Source: Chlorops oryzae (lineage: Eukaryota; Arthropoda; Insecta; Diptera; Chloropidae). From it: a DNA stretch of 64,000 nucleotides. Each line of letters opens with the position of its first letter. Positions within the stretch are counted from its first letter, which is position 1. Where the stretch lies: contig CM035806.1 of assembly GCA_020466095.1 (NCBI GenBank), positions 32,882,571 to 32,946,570 of the forward strand, in the 5' to 3' direction. The notes beneath the pieces were generated by a model. It did not search any database. It saw only the letters and a program-made list of their open reading frames with translations, and was not told where the DNA came from. Shown here piece after piece: positions 1 through 12,214 of the stretch. A program made the position numbers and the translations under genes.

Positions 1-63
<63 letters not shown>

Positions 64-96
64 GGAGAGAGGAGAGGGGAGAGGAGAGAGAGGGAC
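1..96. repeat. GA-rich simple repeat
   Basis: Uninterrupted purine tract of GA dinucleotides with GGGA variants, cut by the window start. It shares the GAGAGAGGGA flavour of the larger arrays at 1065-1658 and 48375-48809. No reading frame is meaningful in it. Confidence 0.95.
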
Positions 97-1064
97 TGAG
101 GAAGAGAGCATGAGTGAGATAGAGAGTTATACTGTGCATATTATGTAAAGTATGTACTTTTGTTCAGAATTTAATATTTCCAATGACACGCGCAATTGAG
201 CTTCATGTGAAATGATAATGGATGCAAAGTTGTTGCTGCTAAAATGTTCAAGGACCACCTTTCTGTTAACGGAAAGAGTAAGGAATCAATAATAAAAAAT
301 GGGGAAAAACCACTTTGATGTGGTCTCGCTACAGTTTTCATTCATTCATCCACTCGCTTTCAAAATTATTCAATGCAATGCGAGAGAATAAATTATGAGG
401 GAAAGATAATATTGGACGAGCATTTCGAAACGGAACATTTTATTAAAAAGGATGAAAGCGTTTTAGGCACGTTTCGCATCCATTAATATCAATATGACGA
501 TGACGGTTTCCGATGATTCCCGCATTTGTGTGCATGAAACCATTATTTTAAATGGATAGAACCGCACAAATGACGTTCGCACGATATTTCTAGCTCTTCA
601 TCGAATACACAATGTTGTTGCGTCTTCTTCTGCTTCTTGCTCTTGCTCTTGTTCTTGTTCCTGCTCCTGTTGCTGTTCTTCTTTCGTTCAATGCAATTAT
701 GAACAAATGGTCTGGAGTCCAATATGAAGTCTTCGCTGAACGCGATGCTCTACGTGCCTTTGCAGTCGTTACTGATCCCTATTAATATTACATCACAAGC
801 GCATGCCACAGCATCAAGGGAGCCAATAACTGTAAGGAACACCTTCAAGATGCATCAATCAAGAGAGCAGTACGAATCAGTTGAAGTAAGGGTCCAGACA
901 TTTTAAATATTGTAGTACAATAGTAACGAGCAAGTCTATTGAGAAAGCGGATTGAGTTACCCGCTTTTAAATAAATATTTACATTTACATACTTTAATGG
1001 ATCTACAGTTGAGCTTCAATTAAAGGAATTCTCTATTTAAATCGCGCGGCAAAAGTGCTTACAA
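97..1064. other. Unassigned non-coding stretch
   Basis: No gene is supportable. The stretch is AT-rich. It holds a pyrimidine-rich CTTCTG/CTCTTG imperfect repeat at about 614-683 and a 60-codon open frame at 724-906 with no recognisable domain. I see no inverted repeat or element ends here. Confidence 0.6.
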
Positions 1065-1623
1065 TGAGGGAGGGAGAGAGTGAGAGAGGGAGAGAGAGGG
1101 AGAGAGAGGAGAGGAGGGAGAGGAGAGGGAGAGAGAGGGAGAGAGAGGAGAGAGAGGGAGAGAGAGGGAGAGAGAGGGAGAGAGGAGAGGAGGAGAGAGG
1201 GAGAGAGAGGGAGAGAGAGGGAGAGAGAGGAGAGAGAGGGAGAGAGGAGAGAGAGGGAGAGAGAGGGAGAGAGAGGGAGAGAGAGGGAGAGAGAGAGGAG
1301 AGAGAGGGAGAGAGAGGAGAGAGGGAGAGAGAGGGAGAGAGAGGGGAGGAGAAGAGAGAGGAGAGGAGAGAGAGGGAGAGAGAGAGAGGAGAGAGAGGGA
1401 GAGAGAGGAGAGAGGAGAGGGAGAGAGAGGGAGAGAGAGGGAGAGAGGGGAGAGAGAGGGAGAGAGAGGGAGGAGAGAGAGAGGAGAGGAGAGGAGAGGA
1501 GGAGAGAGAGGGAGAGAGAGGAGAGAGGGAGAGAGAGGGAGAGAGAGGGAGAGAGGGAGAGAGAGGGAGAGAGGGAGGAGAGAAGAGAGAGGAGGAGAGA
1601 GGAGAGGGAGAGAGAGAGAGGAA

Positions 1624-1658
<35 letters not shown>
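1065..1658. repeat. GAGAGAGGGA minisatellite array
   Basis: About 600 bp of pure purine on the + strand. The dominant unit is the 10-mer GAGAGAGGGA, mixed with GAGAGAGGA and GGAGAGGA variants, and it ends in a plain GA run. Two overlapping frames stay open for more than 200 codons only because the tract has no T; they are not genes. A sister array of the same unit lies at 48375-48809. GAGAG is the core site of insect GAGA factor (Trl), so the tract could bind it in vivo, but that is inference. Confidence 0.95.
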
Positions 1659-1659
<1 letters not shown>

Positions 1660-3011
1660 TAAAGTGCTCTTTTAGCTGGGGAAAGATTCTAAAGAGATTT
1701 TAGAAGACTTTATGAATTGCCTAAGAGTGGTTTAGTGTGACAGCTCTTGTATGGGTTAATTACGAAAAATGATATTATTTAGCTCTACATCACGAATTAA
1801 CGCTTTATCATGCGATTCAAGCCTTGTATGTGTTAACATGATATAATATCAATTAAGGCCCGAATTCAAAAGTGAGATAAATAATTAGTATCTACCTACT
1901 TCTGTGTGTAATTACATTCGTGCAGCCGATGCGGACTTTTATACTGATCTAAATTTCGATGTATGTATAAGGACACAACAAATACGTTACTTTTTTAGCA
2001 AATGCCAATATGCATATTTATGTAATTTCATCGTCTAACTCTCACAGCTGAAAAAAATACCATTCAATTTTCAATATTTACACATGAAATTGTATTCTCG
2101 AGAGCACACAGGCCGCAAGATAGTCGCGTCTAAAGAAACACTCACGATTCGATCGGCTCAATGGCATCGAACGCCATTTATTTTTGGCCATAACCAACGC
2201 GTCGGTGTCACCGGGGCGGCAAGTGCTTTGAGTAATATTTGCGAACGCATTCGAAATAACAATGCCGACCGAAAAGCTTTACAGCAAAGGACTGCCTTTT
2301 AAATTGAATTTTAGTTTCAAGGACGAACGCTGAAAAATGGAGATTAATTTGCATGCTTCGATGGCGAGGATTTGTTATCCCAAGGCCCATTTCCATTGTT
2401 TAAATCGCCGATGAGAAAATAATGATTATAATAATAATAAAGCTAATAAAAATTATAAACAAAATAATGATGATGATAATAACAATCCCTTTCGATCGAT
2501 CGATTTTCAATTTCCAATTAATGTACTACTTTCACGAAGACTTTGTTTGCTTGGGTACTTCAGGACTGCGAAGGAAGACGACTTGTCGTTGTTGTTGGCT
2601 AAGTTATTTTGAATTCTCGTAATTTACACTTGACTAAAATTGTTTACGGTGTGTCCTCGTGGCTTCGAACACACTTATTTATGTATTTGCTGCCGCCGAA
2701 AAATCGATAAAATTATCAAAATCTAATTTATAGCGTAGAAAGTTCGATTTAATTTTCATTCAAGTAGATTTATGGCGTTCACCAGAATAAGGACGATTTT
2801 TACACTTGACTTGCAACAGAGATGAAATTACTACTTCTTTAAGATATTACAATGGATAAGACTTTGAGCACATTAGTCAAGTCTTTGTGGATGTTTAAAG
2901 TAAATATCAAATTAGATAGGATAGTAGTAAGTAGAAACTAAAGGTCGCCTTTTCATCAACAGTTTTAATTTTTTATAGTAATATATATAAACACTTTATG
3001 AAGTGTATTTA
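1659..3011. other. Unassigned non-coding stretch
   Basis: AT-rich sequence without a supportable gene. The 72-codon frame at 2084-2302 and its shadow are unrecognised. A single TAAGGCCCGA motif at about 1855 resembles the end of the MITE at 3012-3323, but no partner end was found, so it may be a solo remnant. An AT-rich microsatellite-like patch (AATAATAAT, GATGATGAT) occurs near 2422-2480. Confidence 0.55.
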
Positions 3012-3323
3012 GGCCCGATATTAAAGTGCATACTTAAGGTCTCCTTAGCACTTAAGTAAAGCTTAAGTCTGTAAAGCATTTTAACAGTACAAATTTTAAG
3101 TGCTCCTTAAATAAGTTTCCAAATTAATTTAATGAAGGAATTTCACTAATTTCACGAATTTTAAAAAAGTATAAACAAAAAGTAAAGGTTTTTTCAAATG
3201 TTGCCTGCCGAAAACAATTTTCGTGAGTTTTGGTTAAAAATTGACTGTTAAACCGTTTGACACTTAAGGTGTTCTTAAGTCTTCAAGCTTCCTTAACTTA
3301 AGTATACACTGTAATATCGGGCC
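3012..3323. mobile_element. PIF/Harbinger-like MITE, 312 bp
   Basis: The ends are inverted copies of each other: the left end reads GGCCCGATATTAAAGTG, and the right end read in reverse complement is GGCCCGATATTACAGTG. The element is bounded on both sides by TTA (3009-3011 and 3324-3326). A 3-bp TTA/TAA duplication is the hallmark of PIF/Harbinger insertions. The interior holds several copies of CTTAAG-type motifs (ACTTAAGG, GCTTAAG) near both ends, typical of subterminal repeats. There is no coding capacity, so it is non-autonomous. Confidence 0.78.
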
Positions 3324-5441
3324 TTAGTGTAACAGGATTGATCAGCAATGTTTCTATCGACAAATTGAAATGAAATTTAATTAAAGCGACCGTCTGAACA
3401 CCATATTCGATTTGTTTTTGCGGAGATCCCGTCGGATTTTTAGCAACCGCAGATTCCATTTAAAGATTTCTCTCTCTTTTCTAAGCGGGAATTCTATCCT
3501 AGAACTAGTAGCAATAATTCGGAATATTCTCATCAATAGCTTTGTTTTTTTTTTTTTACTAGCCTGTATGATTCGACTGTGCAACGCAGGTCGGGAAAGG
3601 CGGGCCTTCAAACCCGTGAGCCGTACCATACGGGGTCCTCCTCTTGCCTTTGTGAACACCATGCAGCACCTTCAAACGTAATGGAAATGCACACCTCGAG
3701 TTTAATGAAATTCTTTTAAAATATTTTGGGATAAAAATTAATTTTTTTCTTAAACACACACAAATCAAATTAGAATATTTAAAGTTTCCACTTTAAATCA
3801 ATTTTGATGGGATTTTCGGTTGGAAAATAGTTACATATATAAAATTTCCACTCAATACTACTAAGTATGCTGAAAATTGTTGATTAAAAAATACTTTCTC
3901 TCCCTCTCTGTAGCTCTCAAATTAATTCACGCAATCGCTCAAACTCTTGAATAACTAAGAAGCCGTAGAAAAAAATTTTCAGGAATTCTCTGTGGCCACG
4001 ATTCCGACATATCTGGTACGAAAGCGCTGAAACCATGCTTGGTCGAGGGGAAGCAAGAAAAACAAAGATTTCCGACTGAATTAAATGGAACATCTGCGCC
4101 AAATGATAGGTTTCTCTCGCGATGTAAGTTTCAAGCGAGCAAATTTATGGTATAATCGAAAGAATCAGCGTGACTTCCTCTCAGCGGCTATGTCGACCCT
4201 GGATGAACACTATAATCGCAGTATTAATCTCTAAGGGATGCACAGTTAGAATTCATCATATCAAGAATATAATAAAAATAGCGAATTCATAAGGTCATAC
4301 GTACTCCTTTATCGATTCACCAAAGACTTCATCGTACTGTATAGCCAGTATTCGAATGTAGTGAAAACGTACTGAACGTATTCATGAATGCGGGTCACAA
4401 GCGATGTGAAATACTTAAAATACCGATTGCAAACTATAATTTGATTCTTAGAAACCGAAAACGACGTAATGTTTTGCCAAATGTTTGCCTGGCACATTTT
4501 GTGTCTTCGATGCCTACTCCTCGCGGCACGATGCAATGTCTTGCAGGACTGCCTATTATATGGGATTCACTATCCCGATTCAGATGTCTTACGACGACAT
4601 CATCTCTTCAATGGCGATGCTGTTTTCAGATGCATTTTAGCTTTTCCATCCATTTAATAACACTTTTGTCTTAGAGTTCCTCCATAATATTGTCTGGCAG
4701 CCAAAAGCGAAAGCAAAAGCAAACGCAAAAGCAAACGCAAAAGAAAAAAAAAAAAGCCGAAGCCGAAATTGAAGCTGAAGCTGAAGTTGAGCCAGAAGGA
4801 AGAGCGCCTTTTCGTGCGCACATTTGTTTTCCTTGACAGTTGGCTCGTCGCTTGTAGTCAGCATCGCGACAGCATTTTTGGAGTTACAATCTGAAAGTTA
4901 CGCGCTTTCTTGCTCCCCCACTGACGCTGGCATCTGAAGGGATCGGTCGAGAAGGGTAATGGAACGGGAAGCGAAGGATTGATGTAAGATAAGATAGAAT
5001 AGATAGGGCGATGGCGGCGGAATCCGGCGATTCCAGACGAAATTCTTATTTTTTCCTTTTAATCCGGAATCTGTTCGACAATATGTGAAAATATGGCTTA
5101 GTTGAAAATGTGCGCGATTGAGAGCGAGTGTGGGGCCCGGGTAGGATGTCGTGAAAGTTTTGACATATCATGTTATCGTTACAATGACTCTGTCATGTTC
5201 TAGTTCGGCATTGATCAAAACCACGTTTAGACGAAGTGTAAGCGATGAAGTCAAATATGCGATGCATTCAAGGGCGTCGAAGGGAATTGTTAATTTTTAT
5301 TATTTTTTTTTTTTTAGTTTCTTTGAACCCAATCCCAAAGATCATCGGGAACTTGAATTTCGTCCAAAAATTCAATTCAAAAATTTACTTAAAAATGATT
5401 AAATCTAACGATGAAAATTTCGTTCTCTCGCACACTTTCGC
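3324..5441. other. Unassigned non-coding stretch
   Basis: No gene is recognised. Overlapping short frames at 3381-3768 and 4309-4674 have no domain signature. An A-rich GCAAAAGCAAACGCAAAAG repeat at about 4700-4745 is followed by GAAGCTGAAGCTGAAG triplets near 4770-4795. I saw no element termini. Confidence 0.55.
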
Positions 5442-5489
5442 GTCTCTCTCTCTCTCTCTCTCTTCTCTCCTCTCTCTCTCACTCTCTCT

Positions 5490-5537
<48 letters not shown>

Positions 5538-5547
5538 GGTCTCTCTT
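5442..5547. repeat. CT microsatellite
   Basis: Roughly 105 bp of CT dinucleotides with a few interruptions. Overlapping open frames of Ser/Leu repeats here are artefacts of composition. Confidence 0.95.
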
Positions 5548-7030
5548 AGCTCTTCAGCTTTCGGCTTTATTTTTGTCTGTCTGGCCTTTGACTTTGCTGC
5601 GATAATTAATTTGAAATGCTAAAAATTCTACGAGAGCTCCGTTGTTTTCATTAGCGATTGTTCGGCTCGAAGACGAAGATCAAGACGAAGACGAAGACGA
5701 GGACTAAGACAATCCGGGAAAGTGATTTTTTTTTTTTTTTTTTTTTTTTGATTTTGGAATTTTATTGTCATTGTTAAACTGAAGTGGCTAATTTAAAATT
5801 CGCAGCAAGAATCTGAGTCTGAGGGCACGTGAAAGTTCTTCCGTTTGACAAACGTTTTAGACAATCGCGAAGGCCTTTCAAGCAACAGACTGCGACAGCA
5901 GGAGTTGTAAAATGAAAATGAATGGAATGAACATGAGAAATGCTATGCTAAAAGAAAGAAAAACTAAGTCCTTTGTGTGTGTCTCATGCTGCATGAAATT
6001 GAATTTCCGAGAGCTTTTTTTTGCCACAGAAAACGCAAATAGTCATCATCATCATCATCAACATCAACGTCATCATCATCAGCATCATCATGGCTGTCAA
6101 CTATTTTAAGATGGCATCAACAATCCAACATAAGAATAAGAGCAAGAATAAGTATAAGAAAAGGGATACTGCTCCCGCTTGGCTCGACTCGGCTTGGGTT
6201 GGCTCTTCTTTTGAACTGCATTAAGCATGCCTGAATTTAAATGCACTAATGTGGCTTTGTTTTACAGTTCTTAGGCCCTTTTTGGGAAACTTTAATTTGC
6301 ATAATCCTCTCAGTTGCTTTCTTCGGATTAAGACAATGCAACTTTTAAGCTTTTCTCACTAATCTTCCTTTTTGTACGACTTGCGGTCGAATGTGAAAGT
6401 TGCATAAGGTCCTTTGAAATTATGTAAAAAGAATTCGGATTTTTCTTGCTTCTCTTTTCTTTTCTTTTCTTTTCTTTTCTATTCTTTTCATTTCTTTCTA
6501 TTTTCTTTTGCTTCCCCATTTTCTTTGTTTTTTCAATTAAGTAACAAACAATAATACACGAAAGTTGGTCATTGAGACTTTTCTTCATTGGATTTCGGTT
6601 TTGAAAACTTAAAGAAGTGTGACCATTATAAAGGATAGAAAATGTTTGAGAGAGTGTGACAGACGGTTAGTGGCTGGGGAGGGGGGTAAGGGGCAGTATT
6701 TAAGGATACAAGCGAGTAAAATTTTTAAAAGATACATAAGATAGTAAAACTCCTTTCAGAAAATTGATTGAAAGTGATACGTAGGAATGTACATATGTAT
6801 GAAAAAAATGAAAACAAATTGAGACATTAAGTTTGTTCAGAGTGTTTTTTTTTTCATTTTTGTATGACACTATTTTGTGAAAAATTCTTCAAGTGGTCTG
6901 ATAAATTGATACCGGGATAGAAATTCCAGTGTTTTAGTTGCAATTTTAGCGATCACTTGGAACGAATTGCCTCGAAATGGTTCTTCAATTAAGATTTCTG
7001 TTCAGAATATGCGCTGAAGTGTATCCTAAA
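5548..7030. other. Unassigned stretch with short microsatellites
   Basis: It contains a CGAAGA-type repeat (about 5672-5705), a 24-bp poly-T run (5726-5749), a CAT/CAN triplet tract (about 6035-6093) and a TTTTC pentanucleotide tract (about 6439-6508). No gene is supportable. Confidence 0.6.
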
Positions 7031-7640
7031 TAATGAGAGAAGTTCTAGATGACTATGATAATCATGACGATGACGATGATAATGATGATAACTACGTTGA
7101 TGCTGATGGTGATGATGATAACTACGTTGATGATGATAATTATGTTGATGATGATAATTATGTTGATGATGATAATTATGTTGATGATGATAATTATGTT
7201 GATGATGATAATTATGTTGTGATGATGATAATTATGTTGATGATGATATATGATATATGTTGATGATGATAATTATGTTGATGATGATATTATGTGATGA
7301 TGATAGTGATGATGATATGATGATGATGATGATGATGATGATGATATGATGATAATGATAATGATATGATAATGATAGTGATGATGATAATGATGATGAT
7401 AATAATAATAATGATGATGATGATAATGATAGTGACGATGATAATGATGATAACTACGTTGATGATGATGGTGATGATGATGATGATGATGGTGATTATG
7501 ATGATAGTGATGTTGATAAGTATGTTGATGATGATAGTGATGATTATAATGATGATGTTCATGATGATGATGATGATGATAATGATGATGATAATGATAG
7601 TGATGATGATAATGATGATATGATGTTATATGGATGAATG
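7031..7640. repeat. GAT-rich array with an 18-bp sub-unit
   Basis: About 600 bp of degenerate GAT/TGA triplets. Between about 7120 and 7290 it is a regular 18-bp tandem, GATGATGATAATTATGTT, in seven to eight copies. The + strand frame at 7033-7263 encodes an acidic (DDDNYV)n peptide of 76 codons because the unit is a multiple of three. The array then breaks frame and decays to plain triplets. I treat it as a microsatellite, not a gene. Confidence 0.9.
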
Positions 7641-8187
7641 ATGATGATAATGATTGTATGTGATAGATGTGATGTATATGAATATATAGTTGATATCAAA
7701 ATGATAATGATGATGATTCAAATTTTAAACGTCTATACTGAAATCTACATGTGATCAAATTTTTACATAATATTTTCTGAGCGAATTGAGATAAATATGA
7801 AGCAAAAACTACATCAAAAGAGGAAAATACTAACTATTTCTATAGTTTTTAAAGCCCAAATTGCAACCGAAAATCGCTTTTAACGACATCGTCATTTCGA
7901 TGCTGAAGCATTTCACACAGCACACCATAGCACAAAAAAAAAAAACACACACACACAGCTTCAATACGAATTAAACGAAAGCAGACGGTTTTTCTTTTGG
8001 TATCTTATTTTTCCCATCGCACTCAATGAGCAATACGAAATGATTTCCGCAGCTTACAAAATCAACAGACAAGCAATTAAAGTCACACCACCAAGATGCA
8101 AGACAATATAAATTATCGACTCTCTGCCACGTTGCCATTTTAATGAAAGCCACTCGGGCGTTATAGACCGACTGTCTACGCAAATCA
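7641..8187. other. Unassigned non-coding stretch
   Basis: AT-rich sequence with a short CA run at about 7948-7960. Minus-strand frames at 7971-8344 are Leu/Thr-rich readings of triplet repeats further right. No gene is supportable. Confidence 0.55.
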
Positions 8188-8785
8188 ATGCAATTGAGAG
8201 TGTCCGTACGAACAACAAGAACAAAAACAACAACACCGTCAACAGCAATAGTAACAGTAACAGTAACAGGAGCCGAATCAGAAGCAGAAGCAGAAGCAGT
8301 TGGCGTTGCCGCCAACAACAATAACAAGTCAACAGGAAGTTCATTACAACATCATGCCAACATCGTTGAGAACACTTACGATTGTGTTGTTCACCAGTTC
8401 GTCAGTGAACCCAGTCCCCGGCACAGTCGGTTCACCAGTCCACCAATCCAGTACACCAGTCCAATATTCCGACCGAACGTTGTTGACTCGTTGGTCGGCT
8501 GTGATAACAGGCTTAACTGTGGGCTCGTTGGTGGCATGAAGTGTTTGCCCCGGACAATTTCATTTCCACCGTCGAATTTTGCTACTAATTGAACTCCAAG
8601 CAATGTTGAGCAGGTACTTGATGCCATACAAAGGCGACGTTCGCATTCATTCCATTCCGATTCGATTCGATTCGGCTCGGCTGGACTCGATTCAATTCGT
8701 TTCTTTTCGTCGCGTTCCCTCCAGTTTCGCCTCGTTCCAATACGATTCTTTTCGTTACGATTCAATTCGATTCGAATGCAATTAT
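8188..8785. repeat. Cluster of imperfect short tandem repeats
   Basis: Four short tracts lie together: AACAACAA/GTAACA at 8215-8270, AGAAGC at 8280-8300, a repeated CACCAGTCCA-type phrase at 8390-8470, and a TTCGA/GATTC pentanucleotide tract at about 8645-8780. A 175-codon minus-strand frame (8391-8918) spans the tracts and reads as Arg/Asn/Glu-rich low complexity with no domain; I do not call it a gene. Confidence 0.75.
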
Positions 8786-9533
8786 CGCCAATTTGGTTTT
8801 GGATGAACGTATAAGTCGCTGGAAGTGCGGCCGCACAAAAGTGTATAATAATGTTAAACGTGGGAACGTGATCGCAAGTGGATTTTCCGAAAGGAAGGAA
8901 AGAATCATCATCGCTCAAAGTTCACCTTTCGTTTCTCAATTCTCAGCTCTCATCATCGTTCATCGTCCACCCCCCAACTTTTTCTTGGCGTCATTCCTCT
9001 TCAAAGGTCATTAAAATCTTGAAGGAATACCAACAGCTTTAAATTTCTCATCTGATCAACGTAGGATATTGAAAAGACAAGGAAAGAAAAGAAAATCACA
9101 GAATCAAAATGGAATGGGATAAAATGAAGGAAATTTTATAAACACAGCGCCACAATCGAAATGACAAGTATCCTTACGCTTGAATAACTAATTTTAAAAT
9201 GGCATTTCATGTCGATGGGCTTCAAGAAAGGTTTGGAATTTATCGAACCAATTATTTCGAAATACAAAAGTGAAAACGCCTGAAGCGGTTTTCTTTATTT
9301 ATGGTTTCTTTTTTTTTTTGTCTATTTGTGTTTCAACTATCTAGACTGTAAGATAATTGCTTTCCCAATTGATAGTCCATTTCCCGTTTGCCACTGAATG
9401 TAAGCCGCATGCAGGAAATGTTCCTTGAAGTGTAAATTGTAATAATTTAATTTTTTATCTGTTCAACGCCGCTGCACAGCCAATCAATTTATTTTAATTG
9501 ACCTGTTTGTTTTCTCATTTATACACAGAAAAA
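8786..9533. other. Unassigned non-coding stretch
   Basis: No gene, element end or array is visible apart from short A and T runs. Confidence 0.55.
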
Positions 9534-10093
9534 CTTTTGTGCGTTAATACAACCAATTTTTTGTTGTTAAAACCCAGCCTATCACAGTTTTCGTTGTGCC
9601 AAGGAATTCGTTTGTTTGGAACAATGGATCGAAGTATTTGCACTCAAAAAAATTTTTCAATAATAATGTAATATCCTTGCTTTAAGACACAAATAAGAAA
9701 GTAAAAAAAAAAAAAAAATGGAGTCTGTAAAGTCAGTTTACGGACGATAATTTTACGTTATAACATCATAAATATAAACATATGTTTTATAATTTTGATT
9801 ATTTCGCCTCTTCGTGTATGTTGTAAGTCCGCATAAAGCAAATGAGAATTGTACAAAAATATTGTTATAAACTAATGCTTTCATTGTTTGATTTGACAAT
9901 TATTTCAGACAAAGTTATGTTGAGTGCTAATATCTTGCCAAATCAAACAAAACTTGGTTTCAAAAATATTAGGAATTTTTCTCGAATTTTGTGATTTGTT
10001 GAAAATTTGGAATTGTGCCTATTAAAACAACAATAAATCGAGTTTAACAATAATTGCCATCTATTGGAATATTTCATAGCCAGTTTTACTGTG
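9534..10093. mobile_element. Possible MITE, about 560 bp
   Basis: The left end reads CACAGAAAAACTTTTG and the right end in reverse complement reads CACAGTAAAACTGGC. Inside these, ACAACCAATTTTTTGTTG near the left and ACAACAATAAATC near the right are loosely inverted. I could not find a convincing target-site duplication, so the assignment is tentative and no superfamily is given. Confidence 0.35.
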
Positions 10094-11234
10094 CATATGA
10101 GAGTATGCGAACATACATACATATAAACATATATGTGTACAAACAGTTGTCAGTCTGTTTTTAGTTCTTACGATTGTTATTGTCAATCGACGTTAAATGA
10201 CGGTCCAGAGCTTTCGATTTATTTTGGATAAAACTCAGTCCACACACCGATGAGACGGAGCATGAATATGCCTACAAACACTGTTATTAATTTAAATTAA
10301 AAAAAGGATTAAATAAATAAAATAAGTTAAAATTTTTTTGCAACGAAAAAGGGGAAAAATTAAAGCTGAATTTTTGTGACCAAGCTATCTCTCAAAGTTT
10401 TTTTTTTAGATAAGTCCTTTCGATGTAATGCTGCCTACTGACAGGTGGTAATAACCAAGATCGTGTATAGAAATACTGGATCTAGTTTTCCCCACCCCAG
10501 TTGGATAGCACCGGCTCATATGGATCCGATGTCGTGGCTCTTCTGTTTGAATATACATACGTACATATGTGCACGTAAAACCCTGATTATCCTTGTCAAA
10601 TAAACAAAATAATGGCCGATAGTATGAATAATTTCCAGACATAACCAAATGTTCATTTTGAAGACCCCAAAAATATTTCAAAATATTTTTCCTTCATGAA
10701 GAATACAAAAATATCGATGAAGTTTTCTTTAATTCTTAGCAGATTAAATCAAAGTGTCAATTGTAGTTAAACAATATATTTAAATCAATTTTTTTATTTT
10801 TTTTTAATGGCCAAGTAGTTCATTCGCAGAGATGTTTTCCATTGACAACAGAACTTTTATTCAAAATTAAAGCTGTACCTAACATATTCCGTGAAAAGAG
10901 AGGAAGCAAAAAAAAGCAACGAAAATGTACACCAAAAGGCCGAAACGCTTGCACTGAAGACAAGGGAGACGAGACGAGACAAGACGAGACGAAACGAAAC
11001 GGCTTCTTATCAACGATTAAAATACAACCGACTGCACTGCATCTGCAAAACGGTGCACAACGAAACTTTTTCGAATTTCTTCACCAGCTCAAGTCGACTA
11101 TCTCCAAAGGACAAGTTTAAGCGTCATTTATCATTCTTGTGTTCCAGTGCAATTAATCATAAGACATCCTTGAAACGCAATCTTTATACAGCGTAGCATA
11201 AAATAATGTATGTGTGCGTTTCCCTCGCTCTCAC
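10094..11234. other. Unassigned non-coding stretch
   Basis: It contains a TACATACATATAAACATATATG-like region near 10110-10135, typical of higher-fly DNA, and a short GAGAC/GAAAC pentanucleotide tract at about 10965-11000. Short frames at 10406-10681 and 10842-11196 carry no recognised domain. Confidence 0.55.
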
Positions 11235-11290
11235 CATCTGTGTGTGTGTGTGTGTGTGTGTGTTCGAGTGTGTGCGTGCGTGCGTGTGTG
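11235..11290. repeat. TG microsatellite
   Basis: Alternating TG run, interrupted, followed by GTGCGTGCG. Cys/Val open frames through it are artefacts. Confidence 0.9.
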
Positions 11291-11720
11291 CTCATGGGAG
11301 CCGAAATGGGTAGCATCTTGGATCGTTCTCAAGTCAAAGGAGTTTGGACCACCGCACCTTGGCGCATGCGGCATGCCGAGTGGGTACAGTACAAGCAGGT
11401 ATCCTTATCTAGTTCGACTTACTTGCCAGTACAAATGGGATTTTCTCGTCTCGGTCGCCGTTTTCAGTTGCATGTCTTGGGACAGCATTTAGGGGTAACT
11501 TAGAGGTCAATCATGGAAAAAATATGGACCTACGTATTTAAGTTGACTGGCTATGTTATTTTAAATTTATTCAAATTTAAAATTCATTTTTTATTATTAA
11601 GTATTTCTTTTTTTTAGGAATAAATTATTTGATTGTTATGTAAATAGGTAAATATGTAATATAGAAAAATGTTGGGGTTTTTCTTTCACTGTTAGTGGTA
11701 TGCGGCACAAAATACATACA
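11291..11720. other. Unassigned non-coding stretch
   Basis: No supportable gene. The open frames at 11210-11503 run out of the TG tract. Confidence 0.5.
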
Positions 11721-12214
11721 TCCCTGCAGGAAGTCCGAATAGTTAAACTCTAGCGTTTTACTAGTTCTAATTCCACCAGTATTGGTTCTTCTTTATACCC
11801 CTGCTTATGTATCATTCTGTAGAAAATTGACATTGCATGTGGGCTAAAAATCACCATTTGTACACTTGAACTAACGCTTTACTAGTGCTTTGGGAAGCAA
11901 TTGGGTAAATTGGGTATAGTAAAAAACTAGTTCGTTTTGAAAGATTATTCACCATAATTTGTGGTTTTCTGTTTGTTTCTTTTTTCAATAAAAGGATTCA
12001 TCTGTGTAATTTTTAAATGTAGCTTTTATGTTTCAACGCTTTATCAACATCTTTTGCAAAAACAAAACTTTTATTTCCGACACGAAAAACAATTTTTACA
12101 TTCAATACAAGTCAGAGCTCTATACGAAACTCTACCCCCGTTTGCACTAGTTCTTTAGCACTGGTGAAAGTACTAGTTGCCTAGAGGCAATTTACCCCAC
12201 GCTTATTGGAGGGA
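11721..12214. mobile_element. ACTAGT-rich MITE family, copy 1
   Basis: It begins TCCCTGCAGGAAG and ends in AGGGATA. It shares a series of phrases in the same order with 50775-51229: TTTACTAGT, CCACCAGTA, TATACCCYTG, ATTCTGTAGAAAAT and CAATTGGGTAAATT, each with many ACTAGT hexamers around. The two copies are diverged and about 450-490 bp long. The third related element, at 15891-16294, starts with CCCTGCA. The terminal inverted repeat is short, and TA flanks are clear only in the other two copies. Confidence 0.6.

Noticed and set aside
1055..1703. Two overlapping frames of more than 200 codons in the GA array
   Set aside because: The tract contains no T on the + strand, so no stop codon can form. 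The Arg/Glu/Gly repeats shift frame with every 10-bp unit. No gene.
1855..1880. TAAGGCCCGAATTC as a second PIF-like MITE
   Set aside because: Only one end is visible; no matching right end was found nearby.
5442..5547. Ser/Leu-rich frames in the CT tract
   Set aside because: Microsatellite translation artefacts in several frames at once.
7290..7623. Ile-rich and Met-rich frames on both strands
   Set aside because: Readings of ATG/ATC triplet repeats, not proteins.
8391..8918. 175-codon minus-strand frame
   Set aside because: About a third of it is a reading of the TTCGA pentanucleotide tract, with no domain.
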